DNA of 64,000 bases from Thermoactinomyces intermedius (GCF_016055025.1 NZ_JAECVW010000001.1), one strand, 5' to 3'; shown: positions 34,193 through 42,651, numbered from the stretch's first letter. Program-made: numbers and translations. Notes: generated by a model from the sequence alone, not told the origin.

Positions 34193-34912
34193 ATGAAACC
34201 GCTCATCGGACTGACCATGTCTTTGGAAAACGAGACCAAACAATATCTGTCCAAAGCATACAGCGATGCGGTGTTTGAAGCTGGAGGGATCGCCCTGGTC
34301 ATTCCCTATACCGTGGAGGATCATGTGATTCAACAACTGAGCTTGAAATTGGATGGATTGATTTTGACCGGGGGAGGGGATATCGATCCGACCTTGTTTG
34401 ATGAAGAGCCGCATCCCGGATTGGGAGAAATCGTTCCGGACCGCGATGAGATGGAGATAGCGTTAATTGAACAGTTCATGGAGCAAAACAAGCCCATCCT
34501 GGGGATTTGTCGCGGATGCCAGATCTTAAACATTGCGCTCGGCGGAGACATGTACCAGGATCTCGCCGCCCAAAAGCAAACCCTTTTGCAGCATGCACAG
34601 CGGGCGCCAAGGTATCATGCTTCCCACACCATCACCATTGTGGAAGATACCTTGCTCCAATCGATTTATCAAAAAGGGCTGGCCAAGGTGAACAGCTTTC
34701 ACCATCAAGCCGTCCGCAATGTCGTGGAGCCTTTCCGGGTCTCGGCCGTATCCAAAGACGGGGTTATTGAAGCGTTTGAAAGCAAAGAACATCCTTTTGT
34801 GATGGGGGTGCAATGGCATCCGGAGGACATGGTGAAAAGGGATGCCGATGCATACCGCCTCTTTTGTGCTTTTGTGGAGGCTTGCATCCAACGAAAAAGG
34901 GAGGACGTCTGA
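34193..34912 (+). CDS. Gamma-glutamyl-gamma-aminobutyrate hydrolase family protein (peptidase C26)
   Basis: 239 residues, ATG after aaagggggaggcaaaa. Class I glutamine-amidotransferase fold hydrolase: LILTGGGDIDPTLFDEEPHP, nucleophile Cys in ILGICRGCQILNIALGG (about residue 105), and the His-Glu pair in GVQWHPEDM. PuuD-type members cleave gamma-glutamyl-GABA in putrescine breakdown; no other puu gene is adjacent, so the substrate is uncertain. Confidence 0.9.
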   Translation: MKPLIGLTMSLENETKQYLSKAYSDAVFEAGGIALVIPYTVEDHVIQQLSLKLDGLILTGGGDIDPTLFDEEPHPGLGEIVPDRDEMEIALIEQFMEQNKPILGICRGCQILNIALGGDMYQDLAAQKQTLLQHAQRAPRYHASHTITIVEDTLLQSIYQKGLAKVNSFHHQAVRNVVEPFRVSAVSKDGVIEAFESKEHPFVMGVQWHPEDMVKRDADAYRLFCAFVEACIQRKREDV

Positions 34913-34941
34913 ATTCGACAACCGCCGGTTCCTGTGTTAAT

Positions 34942-35223
34942 ATGCGGAATATGATGATGATATTATTGATTCTTGCTTGGATGATTTTAAACGGATTTGG
35001 TTTTTTGCTGATGGGATGGGATAAAGCCCAAGCCATGAAACGGAAATGGAGGGTCAGAGAAAGCGTCTTTTTTTTGCTGTCTTTTTTTGGAGGGGCCGTC
35101 GGGGTTTGGCTGGGGATGAAAGCTTTCCGGCATAAAACCCTGCACCGGTCTTTTCGCATCGGGGTTCCCGTGTTTGTGGCATGGAACCTGTTTTTTCTTT
35201 ATGTTTTGTGGGAAATCATCTAG
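34942..35223 (+). CDS. DUF1294 family membrane protein
   Basis: 93 residues from ATG 34942; no good ribosome-binding site precedes this ATG, and an in-frame CTG at 34909 does have gggaggacgt before it, so the start is open. Three hydrophobic segments and the conserved NGFGFLLMGWDKAQAMKRKWRVRE and FFGGAVGVWLGMKAFRHKT mark DUF1294. Function unknown. It follows the C26 hydrolase by about 30 nt. Confidence 0.75.
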   Translation: MRNMMMILLILAWMILNGFGFLLMGWDKAQAMKRKWRVRESVFFLLSFFGGAVGVWLGMKAFRHKTLHRSFRIGVPVFVAWNLFFLYVLWEII

Positions 35224-35240
35224 CCACTTTTTCATATCCG

Positions 35241-35277
35241 CCTCCTTTTTGATGCAAACTATGGATCAAGAAGGAGG
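35241..35277 (+). promoter_or_regulatory. Hairpin sequestering the vanW-like gene's ribosome-binding site
   Basis: cctcctttttgat pairs with atcaagaaggagg (13 pairs, one G-T) and the 3' arm contains the complete Shine-Dalgarno aaggagg of the next gene, whose ATG is 35286. Formed, this stem would block initiation. Confidence 0.65.
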
Positions 35278-35285
35278 TTTCATTT

Positions 35286-36257
35286 ATGAAACGAACAAGA
35301 CCGATTCTTTTCTTCGCCCTTTTTTTGTCCGGTTTGCTTTTTGTTCCGGAAGCGGCATGGTCTTTTCAGGAAAAAAAGGAGCCGGAAGTCCGGCTGATGG
35401 TAAGGTTCGGCGAAAAGGAGTGGAACCTGGATCTGCGGGAAATCGGTTTTGACGGAATTGATCCGACCACTTTGAATCAGGATGCGCTCATGAATCAAAT
35501 CCATGAGACGATTGAAAAAGAAGTGAACCGCAAGCCCCGGTCAGCATATTACAAAGATCGCAAAGTGGTTCCTCATCAACTTGGAGTCAAAGTGGACCGC
35601 CAAAAAATCAAATTATGGTTTGATGAAATTCATGATTATATCAACCGCCCGGTTGATTTGCCCGTCCAATGGTCCATGCCGGCACTCACTACGAACGAAC
35701 TTTTGCAATTAAAAGAAAAAGAGTTGGGCAGTTATACCACCTTTTTTAATCACAGGAACGTCAACCGCTCGCATAATATCTATTTATCCGCCAAAGCCAT
35801 CGACCATCATGTGTTGATGCCCGGGGAAACCTTTTCCTTTAACAAAGTGGTGGGGATCCGTTCCAGAGCGCGGGGATACCGGATGGCGAAGGTCATCGTA
35901 AAAGGGGAATACAGCGAAGGAGTGGGCGGTGGCATTTGCCAAACTTCCTCCACCCTGTTTAATGCCGTTGACATGGCAGGGCTTGAGATTGTAGAACGGA
36001 ACAGCCACAGCCGCCGGGTGGCTTACGTTCCCAAAAACCGGGATGCCACTGTATCTTGGGGCGGACCCGATTTCAGGTTTAAAAATTCGCTTTCCAAACC
36101 GATTCTGATTGCAGCCAATGTAAACAAAGGCGTGCTGACAATTCACATTTATGCTCCACGCGATGCCCGTCATTTTCCACGCGAAGTTCCTGATCCCCCG
36201 GGTGAAAAAGAATCCATTCGGGAGGAAGTGAAAGAAAAAAAAGCGAACATTGGATAA
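35286..36257 (+). CDS. Exported VanW family protein
   Basis: 323 residues. Signal peptide at 1-25 (KRTRP, hydrophobic stretch, AAWS). A peptidoglycan-binding-like N-terminal half (about 35-140) precedes the VanW domain with YLSAKAIDHHVLMPGETFSFN and GEYSEGVGGGICQTSSTLFNA. VanW accessory proteins occur in glycopeptide-resistance clusters, but most are housekeeping envelope proteins of unknown activity, as is likely here. Its ribosome-binding site lies within a strong hairpin. Confidence 0.85.
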   Translation: MKRTRPILFFALFLSGLLFVPEAAWSFQEKKEPEVRLMVRFGEKEWNLDLREIGFDGIDPTTLNQDALMNQIHETIEKEVNRKPRSAYYKDRKVVPHQLGVKVDRQKIKLWFDEIHDYINRPVDLPVQWSMPALTTNELLQLKEKELGSYTTFFNHRNVNRSHNIYLSAKAIDHHVLMPGETFSFNKVVGIRSRARGYRMAKVIVKGEYSEGVGGGICQTSSTLFNAVDMAGLEIVERNSHSRRVAYVPKNRDATVSWGGPDFRFKNSLSKPILIAANVNKGVLTIHIYAPRDARHFPREVPDPPGEKESIREEVKEKKANIG

Positions 36258-36334
36258 GCGGGCGCCATATGATAAATAAAAATGGGTGATTATATGACAA
36301 AAGTTGGAGACTCGTAGATCATTCCGGGAACTTT

Positions 36335-36343
36335 TGCTATAAT
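36335..36343 (+). promoter_or_regulatory. Extended -10 promoter element for the 3D-domain lipoprotein
   Basis: TTGcTATAAT (TG-n-TATAAT); no good -35 at standard spacing, as expected for extended -10 promoters. Confidence 0.4.
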
Positions 36344-36380
36344 CAAGTCATTGTTTCAGGCTCACCGAAGGAGGTATTGG

Positions 36381-37358
36381 ATGAACAAGACCCTTCTCAG
36401 CAGCCTTGCGATGATTTTTCTCCTGCTGGCAGGATGTTCCGGGTCTTCCCAACAAGTGGAGGTCACGTTCAGTGACCAATCCAAAATGATCAAGCTTGAA
36501 TCAAGTGATCATACTTTGGCAGAGGCTTTGGAAGGGGCTGGTTTGAATGTGGCGGAGTTGAAGCGGAAGTATTCGCCGAGCATCCAATGGAACCAGCCTC
36601 TGAAAGGACATAACCGGGTTCAGTTGATCTGCAAATGTAAAGTGTCGCTTCAAGTCGGCGGTAAGGATATGGGAACGTTCGAGACTTCGAAGACGACCAT
36701 TGGTGATGTCCTGGAAGACAAAAACATTCAAATTTCCGAGTGGGATGAAGTCAATCTGCCTCTGAATCAAAAAATCAAAGACGGCGTGAAAATCGTCGTG
36801 GATCGTTATGAACAGCGGATTCAGAAAAAAATAGAACTGGTGCCTTATAAAACCAAGGAAATTGAAGATAAAGAATTGGCCAAGGGCGAAAAAGAAGTGG
36901 AGCAAGAAGGGGAAAAAGGGAAAAAAATCTACGAAGTCGCCATGATGTATAAAAATGGGGAACCCATGGAGGAAAACGGGAAACAAGTGGTGAAGCAAAG
37001 ATTGGTGGATACCGTTCAGCCTGTCGAGGAAATTGTAAAAATTGGCACGAATGAAGAATTGGCTGAAAAAGATGACACCCAATTGGCGTCTGCCGGCACT
37101 CTGACCGTTCAGGCCACTGGTTACACCCATACTGGCGGCAGAACCGCAACAGGTACATATCCGCATCGTGGAACCATTGCCGTGGATCCGGATGTGATTC
37201 CTTTGGGAACAAAACTGTATGTTCCGGGTTACGGATATGGAGTGGCGGAAGATACCGGAGGAGCAGTGCAAGGCCATATCATCGATTTGTTTTTTGAAAC
37301 CAGAAGTGAAGCAATTCAATGGGGAAGAAGAACGGTTACGATCAAGATTTTAAAATAA
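36381..37358 (+). CDS. 3D-domain cell-wall lipoprotein (DUF348-G5-3D, YabE/Rpf-like)
   Basis: 325 residues from ATG 36381 with aaggaggtattgg upstream. Lipobox LAGC, Cys19. Then two DUF348-like ubiquitin-fold repeats (about 25-150: TLAEALEGAGLNV and TIGDVLEDKNIQI), a G5-type segment (about 155-235: YKTKEIEDKELAKGEKEVEQEG and VVKQRLVDTVQPVEEIVKIGT) and the C-terminal 3D domain with three conserved Asp (TIAVDPDVIPLGTKLYV, AEDTGGAVQGHIIDLFF). Such proteins cleave peptidoglycan and aid resuscitation or sporulation. Anchored as a lipoprotein, unlike YabE. Confidence 0.88.
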   Translation: MNKTLLSSLAMIFLLLAGCSGSSQQVEVTFSDQSKMIKLESSDHTLAEALEGAGLNVAELKRKYSPSIQWNQPLKGHNRVQLICKCKVSLQVGGKDMGTFETSKTTIGDVLEDKNIQISEWDEVNLPLNQKIKDGVKIVVDRYEQRIQKKIELVPYKTKEIEDKELAKGEKEVEQEGEKGKKIYEVAMMYKNGEPMEENGKQVVKQRLVDTVQPVEEIVKIGTNEELAEKDDTQLASAGTLTVQATGYTHTGGRTATGTYPHRGTIAVDPDVIPLGTKLYVPGYGYGVAEDTGGAVQGHIIDLFFETRSEAIQWGRRTVTIKILK

Positions 37359-37372
37359 AACAGAAAAAAATC

Positions 37373-37406
37373 GACCTGCAATTAAAAGAATTGCAGGTTT
37401 TTTTTG
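37373..37406 (+). terminator. Intrinsic terminator of the 3D lipoprotein gene
   Basis: acctgcaatt/aattgcaggt stem, loop aaaag, eight T. Confidence 0.9.
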
Positions 37407-37531
37407 TTGAATAGGGAATTATTTTTATAGCAGGGAGTTCTTCTTGGGTGAAGATACATCATATCCTTCGCAATGATCTCCAAACGCCCCGGATACACCC
37501 GCCTTCCATCAAGCACAAACCATCCGATCAT
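37382..37531 (-). CDS. Doubtful small minus-strand ORF or gene remnant in a 300-nt gap
   Basis: The 300 nt between the 3D-gene terminator and the SEC-C gene hold no plus-strand gene. On the minus strand a 49-codon frame (GMIGWFVLDGRRVYPGR, then IIAKDMMYLHPRRTPCYK) has plausible codon use but no Shine-Dalgarno site at a proper distance, and its end runs through the terminator of the opposite gene. It may be the tail of a decayed gene. Confidence 0.2.
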   Translation of the reverse strand: MIGWFVLDGRRVYPGRLEIIAKDMMYLHPRRTPCYKNNSLFNKKNLQFF

Positions 37532-37706
37532 GCCGTCACATTTTGGTTTAAATTTCCTCAGACAGAGGAATATTGTTACTGAGAATAAAGTGATGTATGG
37601 GGGAAATGCAAGCGGATATTTGGTATATTTTGTGATATTTTCTTTGTTTTCGGTAGCTGAATGAGCTATACTTGAAAACAAGGAATAATTCATCCGAGGT
37701 GTGACG

Positions 37707-39143
37707 ATGGTAGGTCGGAATGAATCTTGCCCGTGCGGCAGTGGAAAAAAGTACAAAAAATGTTGTGAAAGGGTAGTGACTCTGTCTGTAGCCGAAAAAG
37801 CAAGAGAAGATCGGGAAAGTCAGCTGAAGAATGATTTATTGCATGAGTTTAATCAATGGTTCCATCGACACATGTCACCAGAAATGCAATTGGATTGGGT
37901 CGACCGTTTTAAGCAGTTGCTGAACATTCCGCCTGAAAAGCCGATTCCGCACGACATGTCCGCTTTCTTCCGGTTTTGGCTGTTGTTTGATGCACCCAGC
38001 CTGAACCAGAAACGTCCCGTAGAGATCTGGGCCTCCACACTTTTGAAAAAAAATCCCTACCAAAAACGACTTGCAAGAAGCTTTTGTCAATCCCGCTTTA
38101 CTTGTTACGAGTTGTTGGATTTCGATGAACAAAAAGCGGTCTATCGGATGCTGACGGGCGGCGGGGAGATGACGGTGAAGTCTCCGGCAGGAGAATATCC
38201 GCCGGCACCTTTGATTTTTGGGCGGTTTGTCCGAATCGGCAATCATTATGAACTGTTTGGCCCTTATACATCCTTCTTGCATGAGATGAGAGGGGAGATA
38301 CTTTTGCAACTAGAGAAATACAACCACTTGGAAGAAAATAAGTACACAACTTGGGAGAACGGTTGGAGAGTTTTTGGTTGGTCCATTCAACGTGCAGAAG
38401 AAATGGAAAATTCAAAATCTGCTCAAACAGGGCCAAAAGTTTCGGAAGAAAAAACCTCCGGATGGCCTGTCTTGGAGGAGAAAAATGAAAAATTGCCTTT
38501 GTATGTCATGCAGCAATTTGAACAATTTTTCATCCAATACGTTTCGTCGTTTCAAAAAGGGACGCAAGCTTTGTACAGCCAGTCGATCGATAAATTGTAC
38601 CAATACCTGTCCTCCCGGTTCGGAAGCCGGTTTCGGTGGGAGTATTTGGATGAAGAGACGTTTATTCACTTTCTCAGCAAATGGTATCTGGATCAAGGGA
38701 AATGCACACCTCAGGGTTCCCGCGTTTTCCTCAACACACTGAAATATTTTTTCCGCTGGTTGGAAAGTGAAAAGATGGCTCACGTTTATCCGGTGTTCCG
38801 GAAAGTCTACATTCATTTGATCCGTACCTTGCCGGTTGCGGTGGAAGTGCGCAAATGGCTTTTGGACCATGGCATTTGTGAGGCAGAAAGGAATCCGGAA
38901 ACGGTTGAAGAGAAACAGGAAATGTCGATGTTTACTTTTTCGTCTTCCGGACCGGTGGTCTATCTGGAAGGAAAATGGAAACCCGTCCATCTGTCGGCGG
39001 TTCCCTCGTTTACAACAGAACAGCGTTTTTGGATCCGGGGAATGCTGGCAAAAAATGAAACGGGTTGCCATTTTACGCAGATCGACGGGGTTTATCCGGT
39101 GGTGGTTTTTGACAATCCGGCACAACTGATGAGTCAGAAATGA
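37707..39143 (+). CDS. SEC-C zinc-motif protein with recombinase-SAM-like middle domain
   Basis: 478 residues from ATG 37707 (gaggtgtgacg upstream). An N-terminal SEC-C zinc motif (ESCPCGSGKKYKKCC, residues 6-20) is followed by a domain about 30-200 that is also found in the gene at 39660 (FRFWLLFDAP, CYELLDF, FGRFVRIGNHYELFGP). Residues about 265-385 resemble the helical core-binding (SAM-like) domain of tyrosine recombinases (QALYSQSIDKLYQYLSSRF, LNTLKYFFRWLES), but no catalytic domain follows; the last ~80 residues are a beta-rich unit. Function unknown. Confidence 0.75.
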   Translation: MVGRNESCPCGSGKKYKKCCERVVTLSVAEKAREDRESQLKNDLLHEFNQWFHRHMSPEMQLDWVDRFKQLLNIPPEKPIPHDMSAFFRFWLLFDAPSLNQKRPVEIWASTLLKKNPYQKRLARSFCQSRFTCYELLDFDEQKAVYRMLTGGGEMTVKSPAGEYPPAPLIFGRFVRIGNHYELFGPYTSFLHEMRGEILLQLEKYNHLEENKYTTWENGWRVFGWSIQRAEEMENSKSAQTGPKVSEEKTSGWPVLEEKNEKLPLYVMQQFEQFFIQYVSSFQKGTQALYSQSIDKLYQYLSSRFGSRFRWEYLDEETFIHFLSKWYLDQGKCTPQGSRVFLNTLKYFFRWLESEKMAHVYPVFRKVYIHLIRTLPVAVEVRKWLLDHGICEAERNPETVEEKQEMSMFTFSSSGPVVYLEGKWKPVHLSAVPSFTTEQRFWIRGMLAKNETGCHFTQIDGVYPVVVFDNPAQLMSQK

Positions 39144-39182
39144 TAAAAAGAAGCCATTGCAAAGGGGTGGCTTCTTTTTTGT
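39144..39182 (+). terminator. Intrinsic terminator of the SEC-C gene
   Basis: aaaaagaagcca/tggcttcttttt stem followed by T residues. Confidence 0.85.
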
Positions 39183-39243
39183 ATGCAAAAGAACAAAAAA
39201 GAAAATAATAAGCATATCACTCAACCAAAAGGGGGATCTTCGA

Positions 39244-39453
39244 ATGTTCCGCTTTCTCAACCAATTATTCGGACGGGAAAATGATCAAAAACAACAACGC
39301 AACAATCAACAAGGACAAAATAAAAACCAAGTCGAAGAACTGATGAATGAAGTGGGGCGTGAATTGGGTGTGAATGAAAAAACGCGTTCAACCAATCAGG
39401 ACCCCAAGCAATTGGCGGAACGGATGAAAGAGGAGATCAAAAAACGGAAGTAA
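39244..39453 (+). CDS. Small hydrophilic hypothetical protein
   Basis: 69 residues from ATG 39244 (aaaagggggatcttcga upstream). After an amphipathic MFRFLNQLFGREN start, the sequence is rich in Gln, Asn, Lys and Glu (QKQQRNNQQGQNKNQ) and probably disordered, ending in a charged helix. No known motif. It lies between the two genes that share a paralogous domain and has its own terminators on both sides. Confidence 0.65.
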   Translation: MFRFLNQLFGRENDQKQQRNNQQGQNKNQVEELMNEVGRELGVNEKTRSTNQDPKQLAERMKEEIKKRK

Positions 39454-39469
39454 AAGGTGTTGAGTGAGG

Positions 39470-39502
39470 AGAGTACCCGGTCTGAAGCGGGTACTCTTTT
39501 TA
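39470..39502 (+). terminator. Intrinsic terminator
   Basis: agagtacccg/cgggtactct perfect 10-bp stem followed by five T. Confidence 0.9.
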
Positions 39503-39659
39503 TGTTTAACAAAATCCAACGAACCCGGATTCCTTTGTCCGAATGAAAATCCGCCCAGCAGAAGGGGTTGAAATGCGTTGTTTGTGCCCGGACATGCCTC
39601 CATCGCGTTTGATTTTATTGCGGACTTCGTGTTTGATGTTACTGAGGGAGTGAATCCGG

Positions 39660-40316
39660 ATGCATTCCAATTCCAACCATGAAATGATTCACTTTACGAG
39701 TTGGCGGAAGCAATGGCAGCGGCAAAAAGAAAAAGAGTTTCAAACCATGCTTCAAGAAGTGGAGAAGTGGTCCCGGCGGTTGATTTCCATCCGGGAAAAG
39801 ATGCGGGCTCTTTATTGGTTTCAGCAATATACCGGTTACCAACGCACCAAAGAATCAACAGAGGACATTCTCCCCGAACAAATCTTTCAGCAGTGGTTGT
39901 TGTATGACTATTTCAATGTCAAACAAGAAAGGATGGTGGAATTCGTACTGAAAGAAGCCAAGCTTCATGATTATTGGGAATATGCTTCCAAGTTGATGGC
40001 GTCTTATTATTCGTTATATGAGATGCAACAAGAAGGCCAAACGGTGAAGCTTCGCTCTTTGCTGGAAGATGCCACCGAATGCCGTGTTGAGTGGTCCGGG
40101 ACGGATGGACCGAAGGCAGGGTGCACATACTATGCCTTGTTGAGGCCGGTCAAGGTGGGAGTCCGGTGTTATCCGTTAAAGCCGGTTGTTCTTTTGACAA
40201 AAGAGCAAGCACAAAGGATACAGGCATGGGCTTTTGAAAGGCGGAAAAACCGGACGGTTCCGGTGCGGATCTGGATGAAAGGCGAAGGGATGGGGCTGTT
40301 TCGGTTTGTTTTTTGA
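39660..40316 (+). CDS. Hypothetical protein sharing a domain with the SEC-C protein
   Basis: 218 residues, ATG after gagggagtgaatccgg. No SEC-C motif, but residues about 20-200 match residues 30-200 of the gene at 37707 in order and spacing: FQQWLLYDYFNVKQERMVEF, YASKLMASYYSLYEM, then a beta-rich part ending CTYYALLRPVKVGVRCYPLKPVVLL. The rest is a basic N-terminal helix and an aromatic C-terminus (GEGMGLFRFVF). Likely a stand-alone paralogue of that domain; function unknown. The PHP gene follows by 23 nt. Confidence 0.7.
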   Translation: MHSNSNHEMIHFTSWRKQWQRQKEKEFQTMLQEVEKWSRRLISIREKMRALYWFQQYTGYQRTKESTEDILPEQIFQQWLLYDYFNVKQERMVEFVLKEAKLHDYWEYASKLMASYYSLYEMQQEGQTVKLRSLLEDATECRVEWSGTDGPKAGCTYYALLRPVKVGVRCYPLKPVVLLTKEQAQRIQAWAFERRKNRTVPVRIWMKGEGMGLFRFVF

Positions 40317-40339
40317 ATCAATGAATGGAGGGTTCAGCA

Positions 40340-41179
40340 ATGGGGAAAGTGGATTTACATGTGCATACGACGGCTTCGGATGGCTTGTTTTCTCCGGCCG
40401 GTGTGGTGAAACTGGCGGAGGAAGCCGGGTTGAAAGGGATTGCCATCACGGACCATGATACCGTCGAAGGGATCGAAGAAGCCCGGGCGGAAGGAAAAAA
40501 ACGGGGAATTGAGGTGGTGCCCGGAGTGGAAATCAGTACAATGTGGCAGGGGAAAGAAATTCACATGCTGGGATACCATATGGATGTGCATGACAGCCGT
40601 CTCCTCAAAATATTAAAGAAACAGCAAGAAGCCCGGCATCAACGCAATTTGAAAATCATCGACCGCTTAAACGAGTTGGGCATTCCGGTGACTTATGAGG
40701 AGGTCATCGCCAAAAAGAAAAGAAATGCCCGAAAAAATCCGGGGAGGCCGCATATTGCCGAAGTGTTGATCGATAAAGGCGTCGTCAAAACGATGGACGA
40801 AGCGTTTGATCAGTATCTGGGGAAAGACGGGAAAGCTTATGCGGTGGTTGAGCGGATTTCTCCGTTTGAAGCGATCGAATGCATCCATCAAAGCGGAGGA
40901 GCAGCCGTCATTGCTCATCCCGGTCTTTATGAGCAAGACGACTTGATCCCGCTCCTGGTGGAAAAAGGATTGGATGGCATAGAGATCAACCATCCGGATC
41001 ATCCGGCCGGTCAAAAAAGACATTATGAGGAGTTGGCGGATCAACTGGGCGTGCTGAAAACAGCGGGCTCGGACTTTCACGGAGAGCGAAACGGTTCCAT
41101 GTATCATGCGCCGCTGGGTACATGCACCACAGACATCTCCGTCATCGAGGACTTGAAAAAACAGCGCCTGTATCTTTAA
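40340..41179 (+). CDS. PHP-domain phosphoesterase (RNase AM/YciV-TrpH family)
   Basis: 279 residues from ATG 40340 (atggagggttcagca upstream). PHP metal motifs: VDLHVHTTASDG (I), IAITDHDTVEG (II), VPGVEIST (III), VIAHPG (about residue 195) and AGSDFHGE near the end. Characterized members act as nucleoside 3',5'-bisphosphate phosphatase or 5'-3' exoribonuclease. The 3' end overlaps the convergent yjcF-like gene by 4 nt. Confidence 0.88.
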   Translation: MGKVDLHVHTTASDGLFSPAGVVKLAEEAGLKGIAITDHDTVEGIEEARAEGKKRGIEVVPGVEISTMWQGKEIHMLGYHMDVHDSRLLKILKKQQEARHQRNLKIIDRLNELGIPVTYEEVIAKKKRNARKNPGRPHIAEVLIDKGVVKTMDEAFDQYLGKDGKAYAVVERISPFEAIECIHQSGGAAVIAHPGLYEQDDLIPLLVEKGLDGIEINHPDHPAGQKRHYEELADQLGVLKTAGSDFHGERNGSMYHAPLGTCTTDISVIEDLKKQRLYL

Positions 41180-41610
41180 AGATTTTTTTCCATCCGCATG
41201 TGTAAAATCCCGGCATCTTCAAACGGGGTGCCAAAAGCGGTATAACCCAACTTCTCGTAAAAGGGCAACGCGGACACTTGCGCATACAGCAAGATTTTTT
41301 TGGCTCCTTTTTGCCGGGCGAAGGTTTCCAATGCCTGCATTAATTTCGTGCCGGCACCGGTTTTCCGGTATTCTTTTAAAACGGCCACTCTTTCCGCTTT
41401 GCCCGTATCATGGTCAAGAAAACGGAGGCGGCAGGTTCCGACGGGAACATCTTCCAGCCAGGCGAGGAAATGGACGGATTTTTCTTCCCATTCGTCCATT
41501 TCCAAGTCTTTTGGCACTTGTTGTTCCTCGATGAACACCTTGGTCCGGATCGAATAGACAAGCTCCATCTCTTTGGAGCCGGTCGCTTGTTTTACGGTGG
41601 TGTCAGCCAA
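41176..41610 (-). CDS. yjcF: GNAT acetyltransferase, YjcF-like
   Basis: 144 residues from TTG 41610 with AAAGGAAGG upstream; an open frame extends further but without a site. YjcF/ElaA-like GNAT: IRTKVFIEEQQVPKDLEMDEWEE, acetyl-CoA loop VAVLKEYRKTGAGTKLMQALE, and LPFYEKLGYTAFGTPFEDAGILHMRM. Adjacent to and downstream of yjcG, as in Bacillus subtilis. Substrate unknown. Confidence 0.85.
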   Translation of the reverse strand: MADTTVKQATGSKEMELVYSIRTKVFIEEQQVPKDLEMDEWEEKSVHFLAWLEDVPVGTCRLRFLDHDTGKAERVAVLKEYRKTGAGTKLMQALETFARQKGAKKILLYAQVSALPFYEKLGYTAFGTPFEDAGILHMRMEKNL

Positions 41611-41627
41611 TTGCAAACCTTCCTTTC

Positions 41628-42140
41628 TCAGTTCCTGGCCAGCAAGAAAGATTGATGAATGCTCCAAGAACCGTTTTCCAATTGGTACATCAAATGAAAA
41701 CGGTCAATTTTTGATTCCATTTGCACATTTTTCATCCGCAGGCTTCCGTAAACATCATGCAACTCATCTTCCGCCATTTTTTGACCGATCGTGAGATGAG
41801 GGATGTATTTGTAGGGAGCCTCGACGCTTTCAAACACTTCACTGATTTTGTTGTGCAATTCAACCAAAGGCTCTCCGTTTTCAATGGCATAATAGATGGT
41901 GTTGCTGGTGGGATGAAAGTGGCTGATTTTATGGAATTTAATTTGAAAAGCTTTGACTTCTTTGGCGATCCTCTCCAGATCTTGAACCGCTTTTTCGAGT
42001 TTGTCGTCAGAAAGTTCGAATTTCTCTTTTAAAGTGATATGCGGGGGAATTAAGGAATAATGCGGATCATAGCGTTTTCGTAAAGCGTTTACTTTGTCTT
42101 GGACATGTTTCTGTGGAAAGGCAACAATGCCGTAGTACAT
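41628..42140 (-). CDS. yjcG: 2H phosphoesterase YjcG (2'-5' RNA ligase-like)
   Basis: 170 residues from ATG 42140, 7 nt after GAGGAGGG. Two HxT motifs of the 2H superfamily: PPHITLKEKF (about residue 36) and IPHLTIGQKM (about 120), symmetric in the bilobal fold. The family resembles 2'-5' RNA ligases and cyclic phosphodiesterases, but the YjcG substrate is unknown. Probably co-transcribed with yjcF. Confidence 0.88.
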   Translation of the reverse strand: MYYGIVAFPQKHVQDKVNALRKRYDPHYSLIPPHITLKEKFELSDDKLEKAVQDLERIAKEVKAFQIKFHKISHFHPTSNTIYYAIENGEPLVELHNKISEVFESVEAPYKYIPHLTIGQKMAEDELHDVYGSLRMKNVQMESKIDRFHLMYQLENGSWSIHQSFLLARN

Positions 42141-42401
42141 CTGAATCCCTCCTCGAAATTGGTGACTCCTTTTATTATAACTTTTCTTGAAGCAGAACGC
42201 ATCCTCGATCGCAAAGAATAAGACAGGCCGCAAAGATCCGGCCTGCCTGCTCAGAGGAGGGAATGTAGAGGTGTTGCCATGGTTGTTTTATTTTATGCGT
42301 ATCACATTGAACGGTTATGAAACCAGGCGAAAATATGCGTTTATCCAGGCATGAAATGGAAGCGCCGCGGAAAAAATAGGCATACAAGGAGGGTGTGAAA
42401 A

Positions 42402-42581
42402 ATGACAAAGTGGATTTATTGGGCCAAATTGTTTGACAGTTCGTTTCAAGCTCGCTGCCTGGCAACACGCATGCAGGAGGATTGGTGGCTGTACGGTTAC
42501 GACAGTCCGGAGGAAGTGGAAGTGTTCCGCTCCAAAAAAGGGAAATACGGGGTGCGGTACATATGGAGAAAAAAATTTTAA
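42402..42581 (+). CDS. Small tryptophan-rich hypothetical protein
   Basis: 59 residues, ATG 42402 after a strong aaggagggtgtgaaaa. Sequence is aromatic and basic: MTKWIYWAKLFD, a helix with two Cys/Arg turns, MQEDWWLYGYDSPEEVEVF, and a KKGKYGVRYIWRKKF end. The compact pattern looks like a real small gene; it ends 8 nt before the tRNA promoter. The 260 nt before it contain only a ggccg-type hairpin at 42222-42246 and no ORF. Family not recognised. Confidence 0.65.
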   Translation: MTKWIYWAKLFDSSFQARCLATRMQEDWWLYGYDSPEEVEVFRSKKGKYGVRYIWRKKF

Positions 42582-42589
42582 AAAACCCC

Positions 42590-42618
42590 TTGCATGTTCC
42601 GGAGAATTATTGTATATT
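42590..42618 (+). promoter_or_regulatory. Promoter of the four-tRNA operon
   Basis: TTGCAT, 17 nt, TATATT, about 33 nt before the first tRNA. Confidence 0.7.
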
Positions 42619-42651
42619 AGAAAATGTCGCTGATGACGAAACAACAAACGA

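Noticed and set aside
38500..38860. SEC-C protein's middle region as a complete tyrosine recombinase
   Set aside because: The Arg-His-Arg-Tyr catalytic domain is absent, and no attachment site or mobile-element gene is near.
39544..39654. 36-codon plus-strand frame before the gene at 39660
   Set aside because: No ribosome-binding site and no coding-like pattern.
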